From assembly GCF_016901855.1 (NCBI RefSeq), contig NZ_JACJKY010000021.1:1-38304 (forward strand): a DNA stretch of 38,304 nucleotides. The letters run 5' to 3'. A program made the position numbers and the translations under genes. Positions 16,159-24,795 of this stretch are shown in pieces. Every line of letters begins with the position of its first letter. Position 1 is the stretch's first letter. The notes under the pieces were generated by a model that was given only the letters and a program-made list of their open reading frames with translations, ran no database searches and was not told the origin of the DNA. This stretch comes from Merdimmobilis hominis. Its GTDB lineage: Bacteria; Bacillota; Clostridia; Oscillospirales; Ruminococcaceae.

Positions 16159-17721
16159 TTATGCGCCCTCCTGTGAAGAATGAGAAAGAGACGGAATCAT
16201 CAGCATGCACGGTGCAGAGATCGGATCGGTAATCCCTTCATTTTCCTGTGCGATCAGTAACGGAGAAGCGCCGTACCGCTTTGCAATCTCCCAGATCCGC
16301 TCACCTGCAGACGCATAGTAGAGCCGAAGCGGCGGCTGCTGTGGTTTTTGCGCATCATTTTCCCGCAGATCAATCTGTGTGACTGCATGACAGCGAACAT
16401 CCGCATACACCGTACCGGTGACACAAAGCTCGGCGCAGACTTCTACTTCTGTATCGGAAATCATCCGGTAAGAAACGGACGATGGGCAGATAATCGGCTG
16501 TAAAAAACACGATTCTTCACTGCATGCAGTTTGCAGCGTGAGCTCACACGGCGTTTTTTTCTCATAGAGCACCGGCATGGATTCGCTGTCGCAGGCAAGC
16601 AGCGTGCAGCTCAATGTTCCCGTGATGATAAACGATGATTCACCCATACGGCAGTCTTCCTCTGTAAAACGGCAGGAGAGATCGTATACGCCGTTTAACT
16701 CATTTTGCGGAATTTCGATGGTCGTTTTGCAGGAATGGGTTTCTTTGAGCGGATAGAGCATGCGTTTGGTCGTGAGCGGAGAAACCTGCGTATCGGCTTG
16801 ATACTGCGTGGAAAATGCATCGCGCAGCACGTGAATTTCCATGTTTTTGTCAGCTTCGCAGACAGCGCAGATCGAAAATTCCGCATTGACCGCACAGCAT
16901 TGTCCCGATTCGTCCTGTCTACAGGAGCAGGTGTAGTCTGTTACGTCAAACCGAACGGCTGCGCTGTGTTCTTCTGTGACACCTGGCAGATCAAGCACCT
17001 GGCTGAACGGGAATCTCGATTCGATCACTTCGGGTGTCGGCTGTTCCCCGCACGGCATATAGAGCAAGTGAACGAATAGCTCGCCTTTTGTGATGATCCG
17101 GTTTTCGATGATCCGCGATTCTGTCAAGGAAGCGTATGTATCAATGGTGAGGATTTCGTCGATCGACGGTTTCCCCTGCGGAACAGAAAGCTCTTCGCGT
17201 ACGCAGAATTCCTGAGAAGCGGAAAGCCTTCTGCCGAGTACAGTGAGCGGTAGCGGATCGGTCTGTACACCGCAGCCTTTTGCACAGCACAGTACCGGAT
17301 AATCTTTCGGTGCGGTGACGATGGTGCGGATGGTGAGTGCGCCGCGAATATCAAGCCGGCGCTGGCTGGTTGCACGGCAGTTTACATAATCGCACCGCAC
17401 CGCCGCAGTGATGTGCGGGGAAGCGGCTTCTTTGTTTAGTTCGAGTGTTTTGTGAAACGGCTGTTTTTGTGTCACAGTGCAGATGCGGTATGTTTCTTCT
17501 GCCGTATACATGACGTGAATGTGGCAGATTCCTTCGATCATCAAGCGTCCGTTTGCCATTCGCTTTTGCGTGATGTGCGGAATCAGACGACAGCAGAGCA
17601 CCTTGAAAATTCCTTTGCAGTAATCGGGCAGCAGATAGTCAAGCTCGACAGACTGTTCGAGTACGCCGTCATAAAGAACTTCATTGATGCAGATTGTATC
17701 GTTTGTGCAGGTCAGTTCCAT
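16159..17721 (-). CDS. sipL: SipL-like SpoIVA-interacting protein (DUF3794 domains plus LysM)
   Basis: 520 residues from ATG 17721, preceded by AAAGGAG at 9 bases. The chain repeats the beta-rich DUF3794/SPOCS unit about three times, and the last 45 residues form a LysM domain (LYYASAGERIWEIAKRYGAS and IAQENEG). This is the layout of Clostridioides difficile SipL, which binds SpoIVA through LysM and is needed for coat attachment in Clostridia. Here the gene stands directly before spoIVA, two bases apart, which strongly supports the assignment. No signal peptide or membrane segment, in agreement with a mother-cell cytosolic role. A sigma-E-like promoter is seen upstream. Confidence 0.9.
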   Translation of the reverse strand: MELTCTNDTICINEVLYDGVLEQSVELDYLLPDYCKGIFKVLCCRLIPHITQKRMANGRLMIEGICHIHVMYTAEETYRICTVTQKQPFHKTLELNKEAASPHITAAVRCDYVNCRATSQRRLDIRGALTIRTIVTAPKDYPVLCCAKGCGVQTDPLPLTVLGRRLSASQEFCVREELSVPQGKPSIDEILTIDTYASLTESRIIENRIITKGELFVHLLYMPCGEQPTPEVIESRFPFSQVLDLPGVTEEHSAAVRFDVTDYTCSCRQDESGQCCAVNAEFSICAVCEADKNMEIHVLRDAFSTQYQADTQVSPLTTKRMLYPLKETHSCKTTIEIPQNELNGVYDLSCRFTEEDCRMGESSFIITGTLSCTLLACDSESMPVLYEKKTPCELTLQTACSEESCFLQPIICPSSVSYRMISDTEVEVCAELCVTGTVYADVRCHAVTQIDLRENDAQKPQQPPLRLYYASAGERIWEIAKRYGASPLLIAQENEGITDPISAPCMLMIPSLSHSSQEGA

Positions 17722-17758
17722 GTAGAAAAGCTCCTTTGCGATCAAGATTGTCTGCCAT

Positions 17759-17788
17759 ATTGTTATGCAAAAAGAGGGCTTGTTATGC
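17759..17788 (-). promoter_or_regulatory. Possible sigma-E promoter of sipL-spoIVA
   Basis: On the minus strand GCATAAC (17782-17788), a 14-base spacer and CATAACAAT (17759-17767) approach the sigma-E consensus, though the -10 box is imperfect. A start near 17752 would give a leader of about 30 bases. Confidence 0.4.
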
Positions 17789-17884
17789 TTTTTGTTTGTC
17801 TTTGGCCATGATAAAGCGGATCACCGTGGTTTGAGCGAGTGGACAAGTATTGTAAAAAAAGCTTACAAATTTCTGATTGAACTC

Positions 17885-17913
17885 TTTACGTTTTGGTGTT
17901 TGTGTGCTAAAAT
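17885..17913 (+). promoter_or_regulatory. nagB promoter
   Basis: TTTACG (17885-17890), 17-base spacer, TAAAAT (17908-17913). A dyad TTGTAA-N7-TTACAA at 17850-17868 lies just upstream and could be an operator. Confidence 0.65.
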
Positions 17914-17949
17914 AAAGGTAGCATTTAAAGATAAAAGGAGTGCATTCCA

Positions 17950-18693
17950 ATGAAAATCATTCATTGCAAGGATTACGACGATATGTCAAAAAAGGCTGCT
18001 GCGATGTTCTTTTCGCAGATCCACATGAAACCGGACAGCGTGCTCGGTTTGGCAACAGGTTCCACCCCGATCGGTACATACAAACAGCTCATCAAATGGT
18101 ATGAAGAGGGCGATCTCGATTTCAGCGAGGTCAAATCGGTAAACCTTGACGAGTATGTCGGCTTGGATGGCACAAATGATCAGAGCTATCGTTATTTCAT
18201 GAATGAAAACCTCTTCAATCATGTCAACATCAACAAAGACAACACAAATGTTCCGAACGGCAAAGCGGAAGATATGGATGCGGAAGCACTTCGTTATGAA
18301 GCACTGATCAAATCGCTGGGCGGCATTGATATGCAGCTTCTGGGTATCGGCAATAACGGTCACATCGGCTTCAACGAGCCGAGCGATGCATTTGACAGCA
18401 TCACACACGAAGTCAAACTGACTGAATCCACCATTCAGGCAAATGCACGTTTCTTTGAAACGATGGACGATGTTCCGAAAACAGCAATTTCCATGGGTAT
18501 CGGCACCATCATGAAAGCAAAGAAAATCGTGCTGATTGCAAACGGTCCGAAAAAAGCAGATATCATCTATGAGACCTGCTTTGGCCCGATCACACCGAAC
18601 GTCCCGGCTTCTGCACTGCAGCTGCATCCGGATGTCACAATCATCGTTGATGATGAGGCATATGCAACAATCCTTGCAAAATGCGGAAAATAA
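17950..18693 (+). CDS. nagB: Glucosamine-6-phosphate deaminase
   Basis: 247 residues, family-typical. NagB turns glucosamine 6-phosphate into fructose 6-phosphate and ammonia, feeding amino sugars into glycolysis. Diagnostic motifs are LATGSTPIGTY (residues 35-43), VNLDEYVGL with the catalytic aspartate, and GIGNNGHIGFNEPSD with the active-site histidine. AAAAGGAG lies 9 bases before the ATG. It stands alone, without nagA, with its own promoter and terminator. Confidence 0.97.
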   Translation: MKIIHCKDYDDMSKKAAAMFFSQIHMKPDSVLGLATGSTPIGTYKQLIKWYEEGDLDFSEVKSVNLDEYVGLDGTNDQSYRYFMNENLFNHVNINKDNTNVPNGKAEDMDAEALRYEALIKSLGGIDMQLLGIGNNGHIGFNEPSDAFDSITHEVKLTESTIQANARFFETMDDVPKTAISMGIGTIMKAKKIVLIANGPKKADIIYETCFGPITPNVPASALQLHPDVTIIVDDEAYATILAKCGK

Positions 18694-18716
18694 GCGTTTT
18701 CTAAAACGCGTAAAAC

Positions 18717-18748
18717 AAAAGCTCCCTTAATCGGGAGCTTTTTGTTTC
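18717..18748. terminator. Bidirectional terminator shared by nagB and a GNAT gene
   Basis: AAAAGCTCCC (18717-18726) pairs with GGGAGCTTTT (18733-18742). The stop codon of the minus-strand GNAT gene lies in the loop, and one arm is part of its coding end. Confidence 0.85.
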
Positions 18749-19260
18749 GTTTCGTTGTATGCAATCCGGTATTCGTATGTCCGGAATGTTTTGCTGAGCG
18801 GCTTTGACTCAAAGGAACCTGTCTGCATGAATGTAAACCCACACGATTCGATCAGACGGCGTGAGGCTACATTTTCTTCAAAACAGCATGCCCAAATGTA
18901 TTTGAGTCCTTGGCGGCGGAATAGGTAATCAGTCAAAGCCAGAACCGCTTCTTTCATGAATCCCTGCCGATGGTAGCTGTGATGCAGTACAAATCCAAGT
19001 TCACGTGTGTCACTGCGTCCGCCTGCATCTTTAAAAATGCAGATATGACCGATTACTTTATCTTCCTTTTTTAATACAATCGCCAGCCGATTTTTCGCAT
19101 TTACCCATTCGTTTAAAAGGTCTGCCGATTCTTCAAGCGACTCATGGGCGCGCCATCCGGCATGAATGCCGACGTCCGGCTGGGCGCAGTATTCATGAAA
19201 ATCATGCAGGTCACATTTGAGAAACGGACGCAGAAAGAGCCGTTCTGTTTCAATCATCAT
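18727..19260 (-). CDS. GNAT family N-acetyltransferase (RimJ/RimL-like)
   Basis: 177 residues from ATG 19260, with AAGGGA about 10 bases upstream; the longer frame to 19323 runs through the promoter. It begins with the typical ETERLFLRPF strand and holds the acetyl-CoA motif ELGFVLHHSYHRQGFMKEAV and the ENVASRRLIESCGF segment. This group acetylates N-terminal or side-chain amines of proteins or small molecules; the substrate here is not readable. Convergent with nagB, monocistronic. Confidence 0.88.
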   Translation of the reverse strand: MMIETERLFLRPFLKCDLHDFHEYCAQPDVGIHAGWRAHESLEESADLLNEWVNAKNRLAIVLKKEDKVIGHICIFKDAGGRSDTRELGFVLHHSYHRQGFMKEAVLALTDYLFRRQGLKYIWACCFEENVASRRLIESCGFTFMQTGSFESKPLSKTFRTYEYRIAYNETKQKAPD

Positions 19261-19299
19261 TCTGTTTGATTCCCTTGCTTTCTTTTTGCTTATATGTTT

Positions 19300-19328
19300 A
19301 TTATAAAGCGAATTTTGCGGCAATTCAA
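19300..19328 (-). promoter_or_regulatory. Promoter of the GNAT gene
   Basis: TTGAAT (19323-19328), 17-base spacer, perfect TATAAT (19300-19305) on the minus strand. Confidence 0.7.
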
Positions 19329-19395
19329 CAGAAAATACGCTATTTGTTATAAAAAATAATGTGTAATTTTGTCTGTTTCGCGCAAATTACTGCTC

Positions 19396-19425
19396 TTGAA
19401 GCATTGTTCTGATTTGTGTTATAAT
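19396..19425 (+). promoter_or_regulatory. Promoter of the NYN-to-MATE gene cluster
   Basis: TTGAAG (19396-19401), 18-base spacer, perfect TATAAT (19420-19425). No other clear promoter or terminator was seen before 26205, so it may drive six genes. Confidence 0.65.
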
Positions 19426-19456
19426 AAAATCATCTATAAAAAAGGGAAGTGTTTCA

Positions 19457-20200
19457 TTGGAAAATGAAAAACGATTCGCCGTATTGATTGATGCGGATAA
19501 TATTTCCGAAAAATATATCAAAGGAATTTTGGACGAGATCTCAAACGATGGCGTCGCAACATATAAACGCATTTACGGCGATTGGACAAAGCCGAACTTA
19601 GGCGCATGGAAGCAGGTGCTTTTGGAAAATTCCATCACGCCGATTCAGCAATACAGCTATACAACCGGAAAAAACGCAACGGATTCCGCGATGATTATTG
19701 ATGCAATGGATATTTTGTATTCCGGTCATGTGGACGGATTCTGCCTTGTTTCAAGTGACAGCGATTTTACAAGACTTGCGTCAAGACTGCGGGAATCGGG
19801 GATGATTGTTGTCGGTATGGGCGAAAAGAAAACACCGTCCGCATTTATTTCCGCGTGCCACCAATTTAAATATCTTGAAATTCTGCTTTGCAATGCGGAG
19901 GAAAAGAACAATGCGGATGCACCATCGGAAACGTCACAGCAGCGCACCGATCTTGCAGCGATCAAGCGAACAGTTTTGACCATTATTGATGAGGTTTCGG
20001 ATGAGGACGAATGGATTTTTATCAGTGAAATCGGTGATATCCTTGTCAAACGATATCCGGATTTTGACGTGCGTAACTATGGCTTTAAAAAGCTTACACC
20101 GTTTCTAAAATCGCTCAATATTCTCGATATTCGTTCCACCAGGACGTCCGACGGCAACAATCGCCTGGTCTATGTCCGCGCAAAGAAGAACCATTCATAA
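19457..20200 (+). CDS. NYN-domain (PIN-like) protein with C-terminal OST-HTH-like domain
   Basis: 247 residues, start TTG behind AAAGGGAAG. The NYN/LabA-like domain (about 1-150) carries the acidic nuclease signature: VLIDADN (D12, N15), YSYTTGKNATDSAMIIDAMD and LVSSDSDFTRLASRL. Residues 165-245 look like an OST-HTH/LOTUS winged-helix domain, which binds RNA in related proteins. The family consists of probable metal-dependent ribonucleases; activity of this one is unproven. The next gene is a DEAD-box RNA helicase 16 bases on, which supports a role in RNA metabolism. Confidence 0.88.
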   Translation: MENEKRFAVLIDADNISEKYIKGILDEISNDGVATYKRIYGDWTKPNLGAWKQVLLENSITPIQQYSYTTGKNATDSAMIIDAMDILYSGHVDGFCLVSSDSDFTRLASRLRESGMIVVGMGEKKTPSAFISACHQFKYLEILLCNAEEKNNADAPSETSQQRTDLAAIKRTVLTIIDEVSDEDEWIFISEIGDILVKRYPDFDVRNYGFKKLTPFLKSLNILDIRSTRTSDGNNRLVYVRAKKNHS

Positions 20201-20216
20201 AATAAAGGAGATTTTC

Positions 20217-21353
20217 ATGCAGTATGATGCACCAATGCTGATTGAATCGATTCGCCGCGCGTTATATGACGCCGGCATTCGGGAAATGACGCAGATTCAA
20301 AACGAAACAATTCCGGTGATGCTCGAAGGAAAAGAAGTGCTTGCAAAGGCACCAACCGGAACAGGAAAAACATTTGCATTCGGAATTCCGATTCTTCAGA
20401 CAATCAACAGAGAAGAAAAGAAAACACAAGCGGTCATTTTATGTCCGACAAGAGAACTGTGCGTGCAGCTGCGCGATGAAATGCGTGTGCTTGCAGCACA
20501 TTTGCCGGAGATTCGCATCGCTGCGGTATACGGCGGACAGCCTATGCGCCGACAGATCGAACAGCTTCAGAAACATCCGCAGATTGTTGTGGCAACACCC
20601 GGACGGCTCATTGATCACTACCGTCATAAAAACGTATCGTTTGCCGATGTGACGGTGACTGTACTCGATGAGGCGGACGAGATGCTCGATATGGGATTTT
20701 TCAAAGATGTACGGTATCTGCTCGATCAGATGCCGAAAACGAGCAAGCTTTCGATGTTTTCCGCAACAATTTCGCGACCGGTCATGGATATCGGATGGCT
20801 GTATCAGCGTGATCCGGTGGAAATCACTGTGCTGCCGGTTGAGGAAAATAAGCCGAAAATTTTGCAGTACGGCATCGAGGCAACCGGTACAAAAAAGATC
20901 TTCGATTTGTTTGCACTCATTCGAAATATTGCACCCGAAAAGGCAATTATTTTCTGTAATACCAAGTATCAGACGGCCAGCTTGACAGAACAGCTTGTAA
21001 AGCGAGGAGGCTTTACAGCAAAATGTATCCATGGAGATATGGCGCAGCCGCTTCGAAATAAGATTATGGCGTCTTATAAAGCGGGAGAATTTGCACTTTT
21101 GGTTGTCACGGATGTGGCAGCACGCGGGATCGATGTGACCGGCGTGGATGCGGTGATTAACTTTGATGTACCGCAGGAAAATGAGTATTATATTCACCGG
21201 ATCGGCAGAACAGGCCGTGCAAAGCAGGAGGGAAAAGCGTATACATTTTTCTCGCAGAATGACAAAGCGCACCTTTTGAATATCCTGCACTATACAAAAT
21301 CGGAGCTTACGATGGTGAAAATCGATGCGGAAGGCAGGCTTGTTTGCGCATGA
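20217..21353 (+). CDS. DEAD-box ATP-dependent RNA helicase
   Basis: 378 residues from ATG 20217, preceded by AAAGGAG; a longer frame from 20172 overlaps the previous gene. All core motifs are present: Q motif around Q28, Walker A APTGTGKT at 45-52, PTREL, TPGR, DEAD at 151-154, SAT, ARGID and HRIGRTGRA. It ends soon after the helicase core and lacks the basic RNA-binding tail of CshA or DbpA types, so it is a minimal helicase likely relying on partners. It lies between the NYN protein and mutY, overlapping mutY by four bases. Confidence 0.95.
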   Translation: MQYDAPMLIESIRRALYDAGIREMTQIQNETIPVMLEGKEVLAKAPTGTGKTFAFGIPILQTINREEKKTQAVILCPTRELCVQLRDEMRVLAAHLPEIRIAAVYGGQPMRRQIEQLQKHPQIVVATPGRLIDHYRHKNVSFADVTVTVLDEADEMLDMGFFKDVRYLLDQMPKTSKLSMFSATISRPVMDIGWLYQRDPVEITVLPVEENKPKILQYGIEATGTKKIFDLFALIRNIAPEKAIIFCNTKYQTASLTEQLVKRGGFTAKCIHGDMAQPLRNKIMASYKAGEFALLVVTDVAARGIDVTGVDAVINFDVPQENEYYIHRIGRTGRAKQEGKAYTFFSQNDKAHLLNILHYTKSELTMVKIDAEGRLVCA

Positions 21354-22432
21354 AAGAAAAACGCCCCATTTTGATCGATGCGCCGCGTGTCGGCCGCAGT
21401 ATCGAGCCGCTGTGCGGTTGGTATCAAAAACATGCGCGCAAGCTTCCGTGGCGGCAAACGAATGACAGCTATGCCATTTGGGTTTCGGAAGTGATGCTTC
21501 AGCAGACGCGTGTCGAAGCGGTGATTCCGTATTATGAGCGGTTTATGACAGCACTCCCGACCATAGAGGCACTGGCAGAAGTCGATGACGATGTGCTGTT
21601 AAAGCTTTGGGAGGGACTTGGCTACTATTCGCGGGCACGAAATTTAAAGAAAGCGGCGCAGATTTGTGCGGTACAATACGGCGGCAGGCTTCCCGGCAGT
21701 TATACAGAGCTTTTAAAGCTGCCCGGGTTCGGTCCGTATACAGCAGGTGCCGTTGCGTCGATTGCATGGAATTTGCCGGTTCCCGCGGTAGACGGCAATG
21801 TGATGCGTGTGATTTCGCGGATTACAGCACTCGAACATGATATCAAGGACCCGGCAACAGTGCGCGCTGTGCGTGAACTGCTTTGTGGTGTGATCGAAGC
21901 TTCCGAACCGGGAATCCTCAATCAGGCGCTCATGGAGCTCGGTGCGTGCATCTGTGTGCCAAACGGCGCACCGCGGTGTCATGAATGTCCTGTTTCTGCG
22001 CATTGTGCGGCAAGAGAAAACGGCCAGACGGAATTGTTTCCGGTCAAAGCGCCGAAAAAACAGCGCCGTATTGAGGAGAAGACAGTCATCGTAGTCTGTG
22101 TTGATGACGGCGTCCTTCTTTGCAAACGGGAAAGCAAGGGACTGCTTGCGAATTTGTACTCGTTTTTATGTGAGGACGGTCATTTGACAAAGGAAACAGT
22201 CATCGATATTTGCAAACAGCACGGAATCACTGTCGAGTCCGTTTCGGAGATGAAACCTGCAAAGCACATCTTTACGCATATTGAATGGCACATGATCGGA
22301 TATCTGGTGCAGGGAACCGGCAAAACTCTGCCGTATGAAAATGATATCATCGCAGCACGGCATCAGATCCGGACAGCATATTCGATCCCGCGTGCGTTCG
22401 CTTCTTATCAAAAAGAAATCGGATTGCTTTAA
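21350..22432 (+). CDS. mutY: Adenine DNA glycosylase
   Basis: 360 residues from ATG 21350, which overlaps the helicase stop (ATGA); no good ribosome site is seen, so coupling is likely. MutY removes adenine mispaired with 8-oxoguanine. The HhH-GPD domain has catalytic E47 in VSEVMLQQT, the hairpin LPGFGPYTAG, and D148 in VDGNV. The [4Fe-4S] cluster cysteines are C202, C210, C213 and C219. The C-terminal third is the NUDIX-like domain that recognises 8-oxoguanine. An OGG-type glycosylase is elsewhere in the window. Confidence 0.96.
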   Translation: MKEKRPILIDAPRVGRSIEPLCGWYQKHARKLPWRQTNDSYAIWVSEVMLQQTRVEAVIPYYERFMTALPTIEALAEVDDDVLLKLWEGLGYYSRARNLKKAAQICAVQYGGRLPGSYTELLKLPGFGPYTAGAVASIAWNLPVPAVDGNVMRVISRITALEHDIKDPATVRAVRELLCGVIEASEPGILNQALMELGACICVPNGAPRCHECPVSAHCAARENGQTELFPVKAPKKQRRIEEKTVIVVCVDDGVLLCKRESKGLLANLYSFLCEDGHLTKETVIDICKQHGITVESVSEMKPAKHIFTHIEWHMIGYLVQGTGKTLPYENDIIAARHQIRTAYSIPRAFASYQKEIGLL

Positions 22433-22453
22433 CGTAAAAGGAGGATGACGATC

Positions 22454-24169
22454 ATGGCGAAAATAGGAATGACACAGCCGCGCGGTCAGAGCATTATGGC
22501 GGCACTCGGACAGTTCAAGGCAGATCTTGTGCTCAAGAACGCACAGGTGCTGAATGTGTTTACCGGAGAATTTATGACGCGCGATGTTGCGATCTGCCGC
22601 GACCGGATCATCGGAATCGGTTCATACAGCGGCCTGCGTGAGTATAACTTGAGCGGAAAATATATCGTTCCGGGTTTTATCGATACGCATACGCACATCG
22701 AATCCTCCATGACAACGCCGCAGCGGTTCTGTCGGGAAGTACTTTCGCGAGGAACGACAACCGTGATTGCCGATCCGCATGAGATTGCAAATGTGTGCGG
22801 ACATGATGGCCTTTCGTTCATGCTTGATGAGGCGGAAAATGCGGTTGTGAATCTTTACTATATGCTGCCGTCCTGCGTGCCGACAACGGAACTTGACAGC
22901 GCAGGTGTAACGCTCGATGCACAGAGTCTTTCAAAATATATGCATCATAAAGCAGTGCTCGGCCTTGGTGAAATGATGAATGTGCCGGGCGTCATTCGCT
23001 GTCAAAGTGATGTGTATCAAAAACTTTCCATGTTTCGCTCGATGGTGATTGACGGTCATGCACCGATGCTGCATGGAAATGCATTGCAGACGTATTGCCT
23101 GGCCGGTATGATGACTGATCACGAATCGACAAGCGGCGAAGAAGCCGCCGAAAAAATCCGTGCAGGTCTTGCTGTGTTAATCCGTGAGGGATCGGGTGCC
23201 AAAAATCTCGATGCGATTGCAGAAATTTTGATTGACGGCCGGATGAACACCTCTCGTGTTGCGTTTTGTACCGATGATAAGCATATCGACGATATCCGCC
23301 GTGAAGGACACATCGACTATCATATCAAACGATGCATTGAACTTGGAATGGAACCTGCCAAAGCGTATACGATCGCGAGCCATTATGCTGCGCAGATTTA
23401 CGGACTTACGCATCTCGGCGCGGTTGCAGCAGGGTATCAGGCGGATCTTGTCGTGCTGAATGATTTGGAAAACGTATCAATCGAAATGGTGTTCCACAAG
23501 GGAAAAACTGCGCGTGTTTGGCTTGAAGAGCCGATCTGCGAGGAAATTCCAAAACCGCTCTTGAATACGGTTCATCTGCCGCATATTAAGAAGAATATGC
23601 TGCGGCTGCCGGTGACAAAAGCAGAAGTTCCTGTGATTCTTCCGGTGGCGCACGAGATCAAAACGGAGCGTGCAGATGAGGCGGTACGCACACAAAACGG
23701 TGTGTTTGTACCGGACAGCGTGCACCAGAAAGTTGCCGTGGTGGAGCGTCACCGGGCGACCGGAAAAGTGGGGCTTGGCATTATTCGCGGGTTTATGAAG
23801 AAAGGTGCGATTGCGTCGACCGTTGGACACGATTCGCACAACATCACCGTTATCGGCACAAATGATGACGATATGATGATGGCGATTCACGCGCTTCATC
23901 TGTGCGGCGGCGGGTATGTGATCGTCTGTGACGGAAAGATTCTCGCGGGGATTTCACTGCCGGTGGGCGGATTGATGAGCGATAAACCGACACAGGATCT
24001 TCAAAAAGAGCAGGAAACCTTCTTAAAAGCGGCGAGGGAAATCGGTATTCCTGAGGAATATGACCCGTATCAAACGCTTTCGTTCTTACCGCTTTCTGTA
24101 CTGCCGAAACTGCGTGTCACAACGAGCGGCTTGTTTGATGCCGTCAAAAATATGGAACTCACCTATTAA
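22454..24169 (+). CDS. ade: Adenine deaminase
   Basis: 571 residues, the length of bacterial Ade. It converts adenine to hypoxanthine in purine salvage with a binuclear metal centre. Visible amidohydrolase motifs are IDTHTHIESS (H79, H81), VIADPHEIANVCG, GHAPML, TDHES and FCTDD; the C-terminal region has the Ade-specific VGHDSHN. ATG 22454 is preferred because AGGAGG lies 9 bases before it; an ATG at 22445 directly follows that site. Fits in the same transcription unit as mutY, 21 bases downstream. Confidence 0.95.
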   Translation: MAKIGMTQPRGQSIMAALGQFKADLVLKNAQVLNVFTGEFMTRDVAICRDRIIGIGSYSGLREYNLSGKYIVPGFIDTHTHIESSMTTPQRFCREVLSRGTTTVIADPHEIANVCGHDGLSFMLDEAENAVVNLYYMLPSCVPTTELDSAGVTLDAQSLSKYMHHKAVLGLGEMMNVPGVIRCQSDVYQKLSMFRSMVIDGHAPMLHGNALQTYCLAGMMTDHESTSGEEAAEKIRAGLAVLIREGSGAKNLDAIAEILIDGRMNTSRVAFCTDDKHIDDIRREGHIDYHIKRCIELGMEPAKAYTIASHYAAQIYGLTHLGAVAAGYQADLVVLNDLENVSIEMVFHKGKTARVWLEEPICEEIPKPLLNTVHLPHIKKNMLRLPVTKAEVPVILPVAHEIKTERADEAVRTQNGVFVPDSVHQKVAVVERHRATGKVGLGIIRGFMKKGAIASTVGHDSHNITVIGTNDDDMMMAIHALHLCGGGYVIVCDGKILAGISLPVGGLMSDKPTQDLQKEQETFLKAAREIGIPEEYDPYQTLSFLPLSVLPKLRVTTSGLFDAVKNMELTY

Positions 24170-24183
24170 GAAGGGCAGCGACT

Positions 24184-24777
24184 ATGGCAGAGGAATATCA
24201 AAACAAAACGTTTTCAGAAGCAGAATCTTTTTTGGAATCATGTGAAAAACACGTGTTTCGTGAATGTAAATTTCAGTCGGTTGATTTGACGGACCGGGTA
24301 TTTGAACGGTGCGTGTTTGAATCCTGTAAGTTTTTTGCATGCCGGATGGGCGCGTCTGTGTTCCGCCGATGCCGAATGACGAACTGCGTGTTTGAACTTT
24401 GCAGCTTGTTCGACACTGCGTTTGACTCCTGCAAGATGACCGGTTCTGTGTTCTATGAAATCGACTGCACCTGCTTTTCAATTACAGGCGGGGATTGGTC
24501 GTTTACCGATGTGCGGGAACTCGATTTTTATAAAATGAAGCTTTGCGGCGTCAATTTTGACCATGCAGATTTTACGGGATGCTGTCTTGATCAGGCGGTG
24601 TTTCAAGACTGCAATCTCTCGCACATCAAGGTGGGAAATACAAGCGCGGTCGGCACAGATTTTCGCAGCAGTACAATGGACGGCATTGATTTTCGCGGAA
24701 TACAGATGAAAAAGACCAAAATAGACCTGACACAAGCGATCTTGATTGCTTCGTGCATGGGTGCAGAATGTATATAA
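24184..24777 (+). CDS. Pentapeptide-repeat protein, Qnr-like
   Basis: 197 residues, built almost wholly of pentapeptide repeats with a phenylalanine or leucine at the centre (for example FRECKFQSV, FERCVFESC, FRRCRMTNC, DFTGCC, DFRGIQ). Such chains fold into a right-handed four-sided helix that mimics DNA. Size, a break near residue 105 (TGGDWSF) and cysteine-rich repeats resemble Qnr/McbG proteins, which protect DNA gyrase from quinolones or peptide toxins. No membrane segment or signal peptide. It stands 14 bases after ade and 18 before a MATE exporter gene. Gyrase protection is inferred, not shown. Confidence 0.88.
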   Translation: MAEEYQNKTFSEAESFLESCEKHVFRECKFQSVDLTDRVFERCVFESCKFFACRMGASVFRRCRMTNCVFELCSLFDTAFDSCKMTGSVFYEIDCTCFSITGGDWSFTDVRELDFYKMKLCGVNFDHADFTGCCLDQAVFQDCNLSHIKVGNTSAVGTDFRSSTMDGIDFRGIQMKKTKIDLTQAILIASCMGAECI

Positions 24778-24795
24778 AAAGGGGATTTATGAGAA

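Noticed and set aside
17765-17953. 62-codon plus-strand open frame before nagB
   Set aside because: It runs through the nagB promoter and ribosome site and has no ribosome site of its own.
17986-18627. Minus-strand open frame of 213 codons opposite nagB
   Set aside because: Antisense shadow; nagB is certain by motifs.
20439-21290. Minus-strand open frame of 283 codons opposite the DEAD-box helicase
   Set aside because: Antisense shadow of a gene with all helicase motifs; no start signals.
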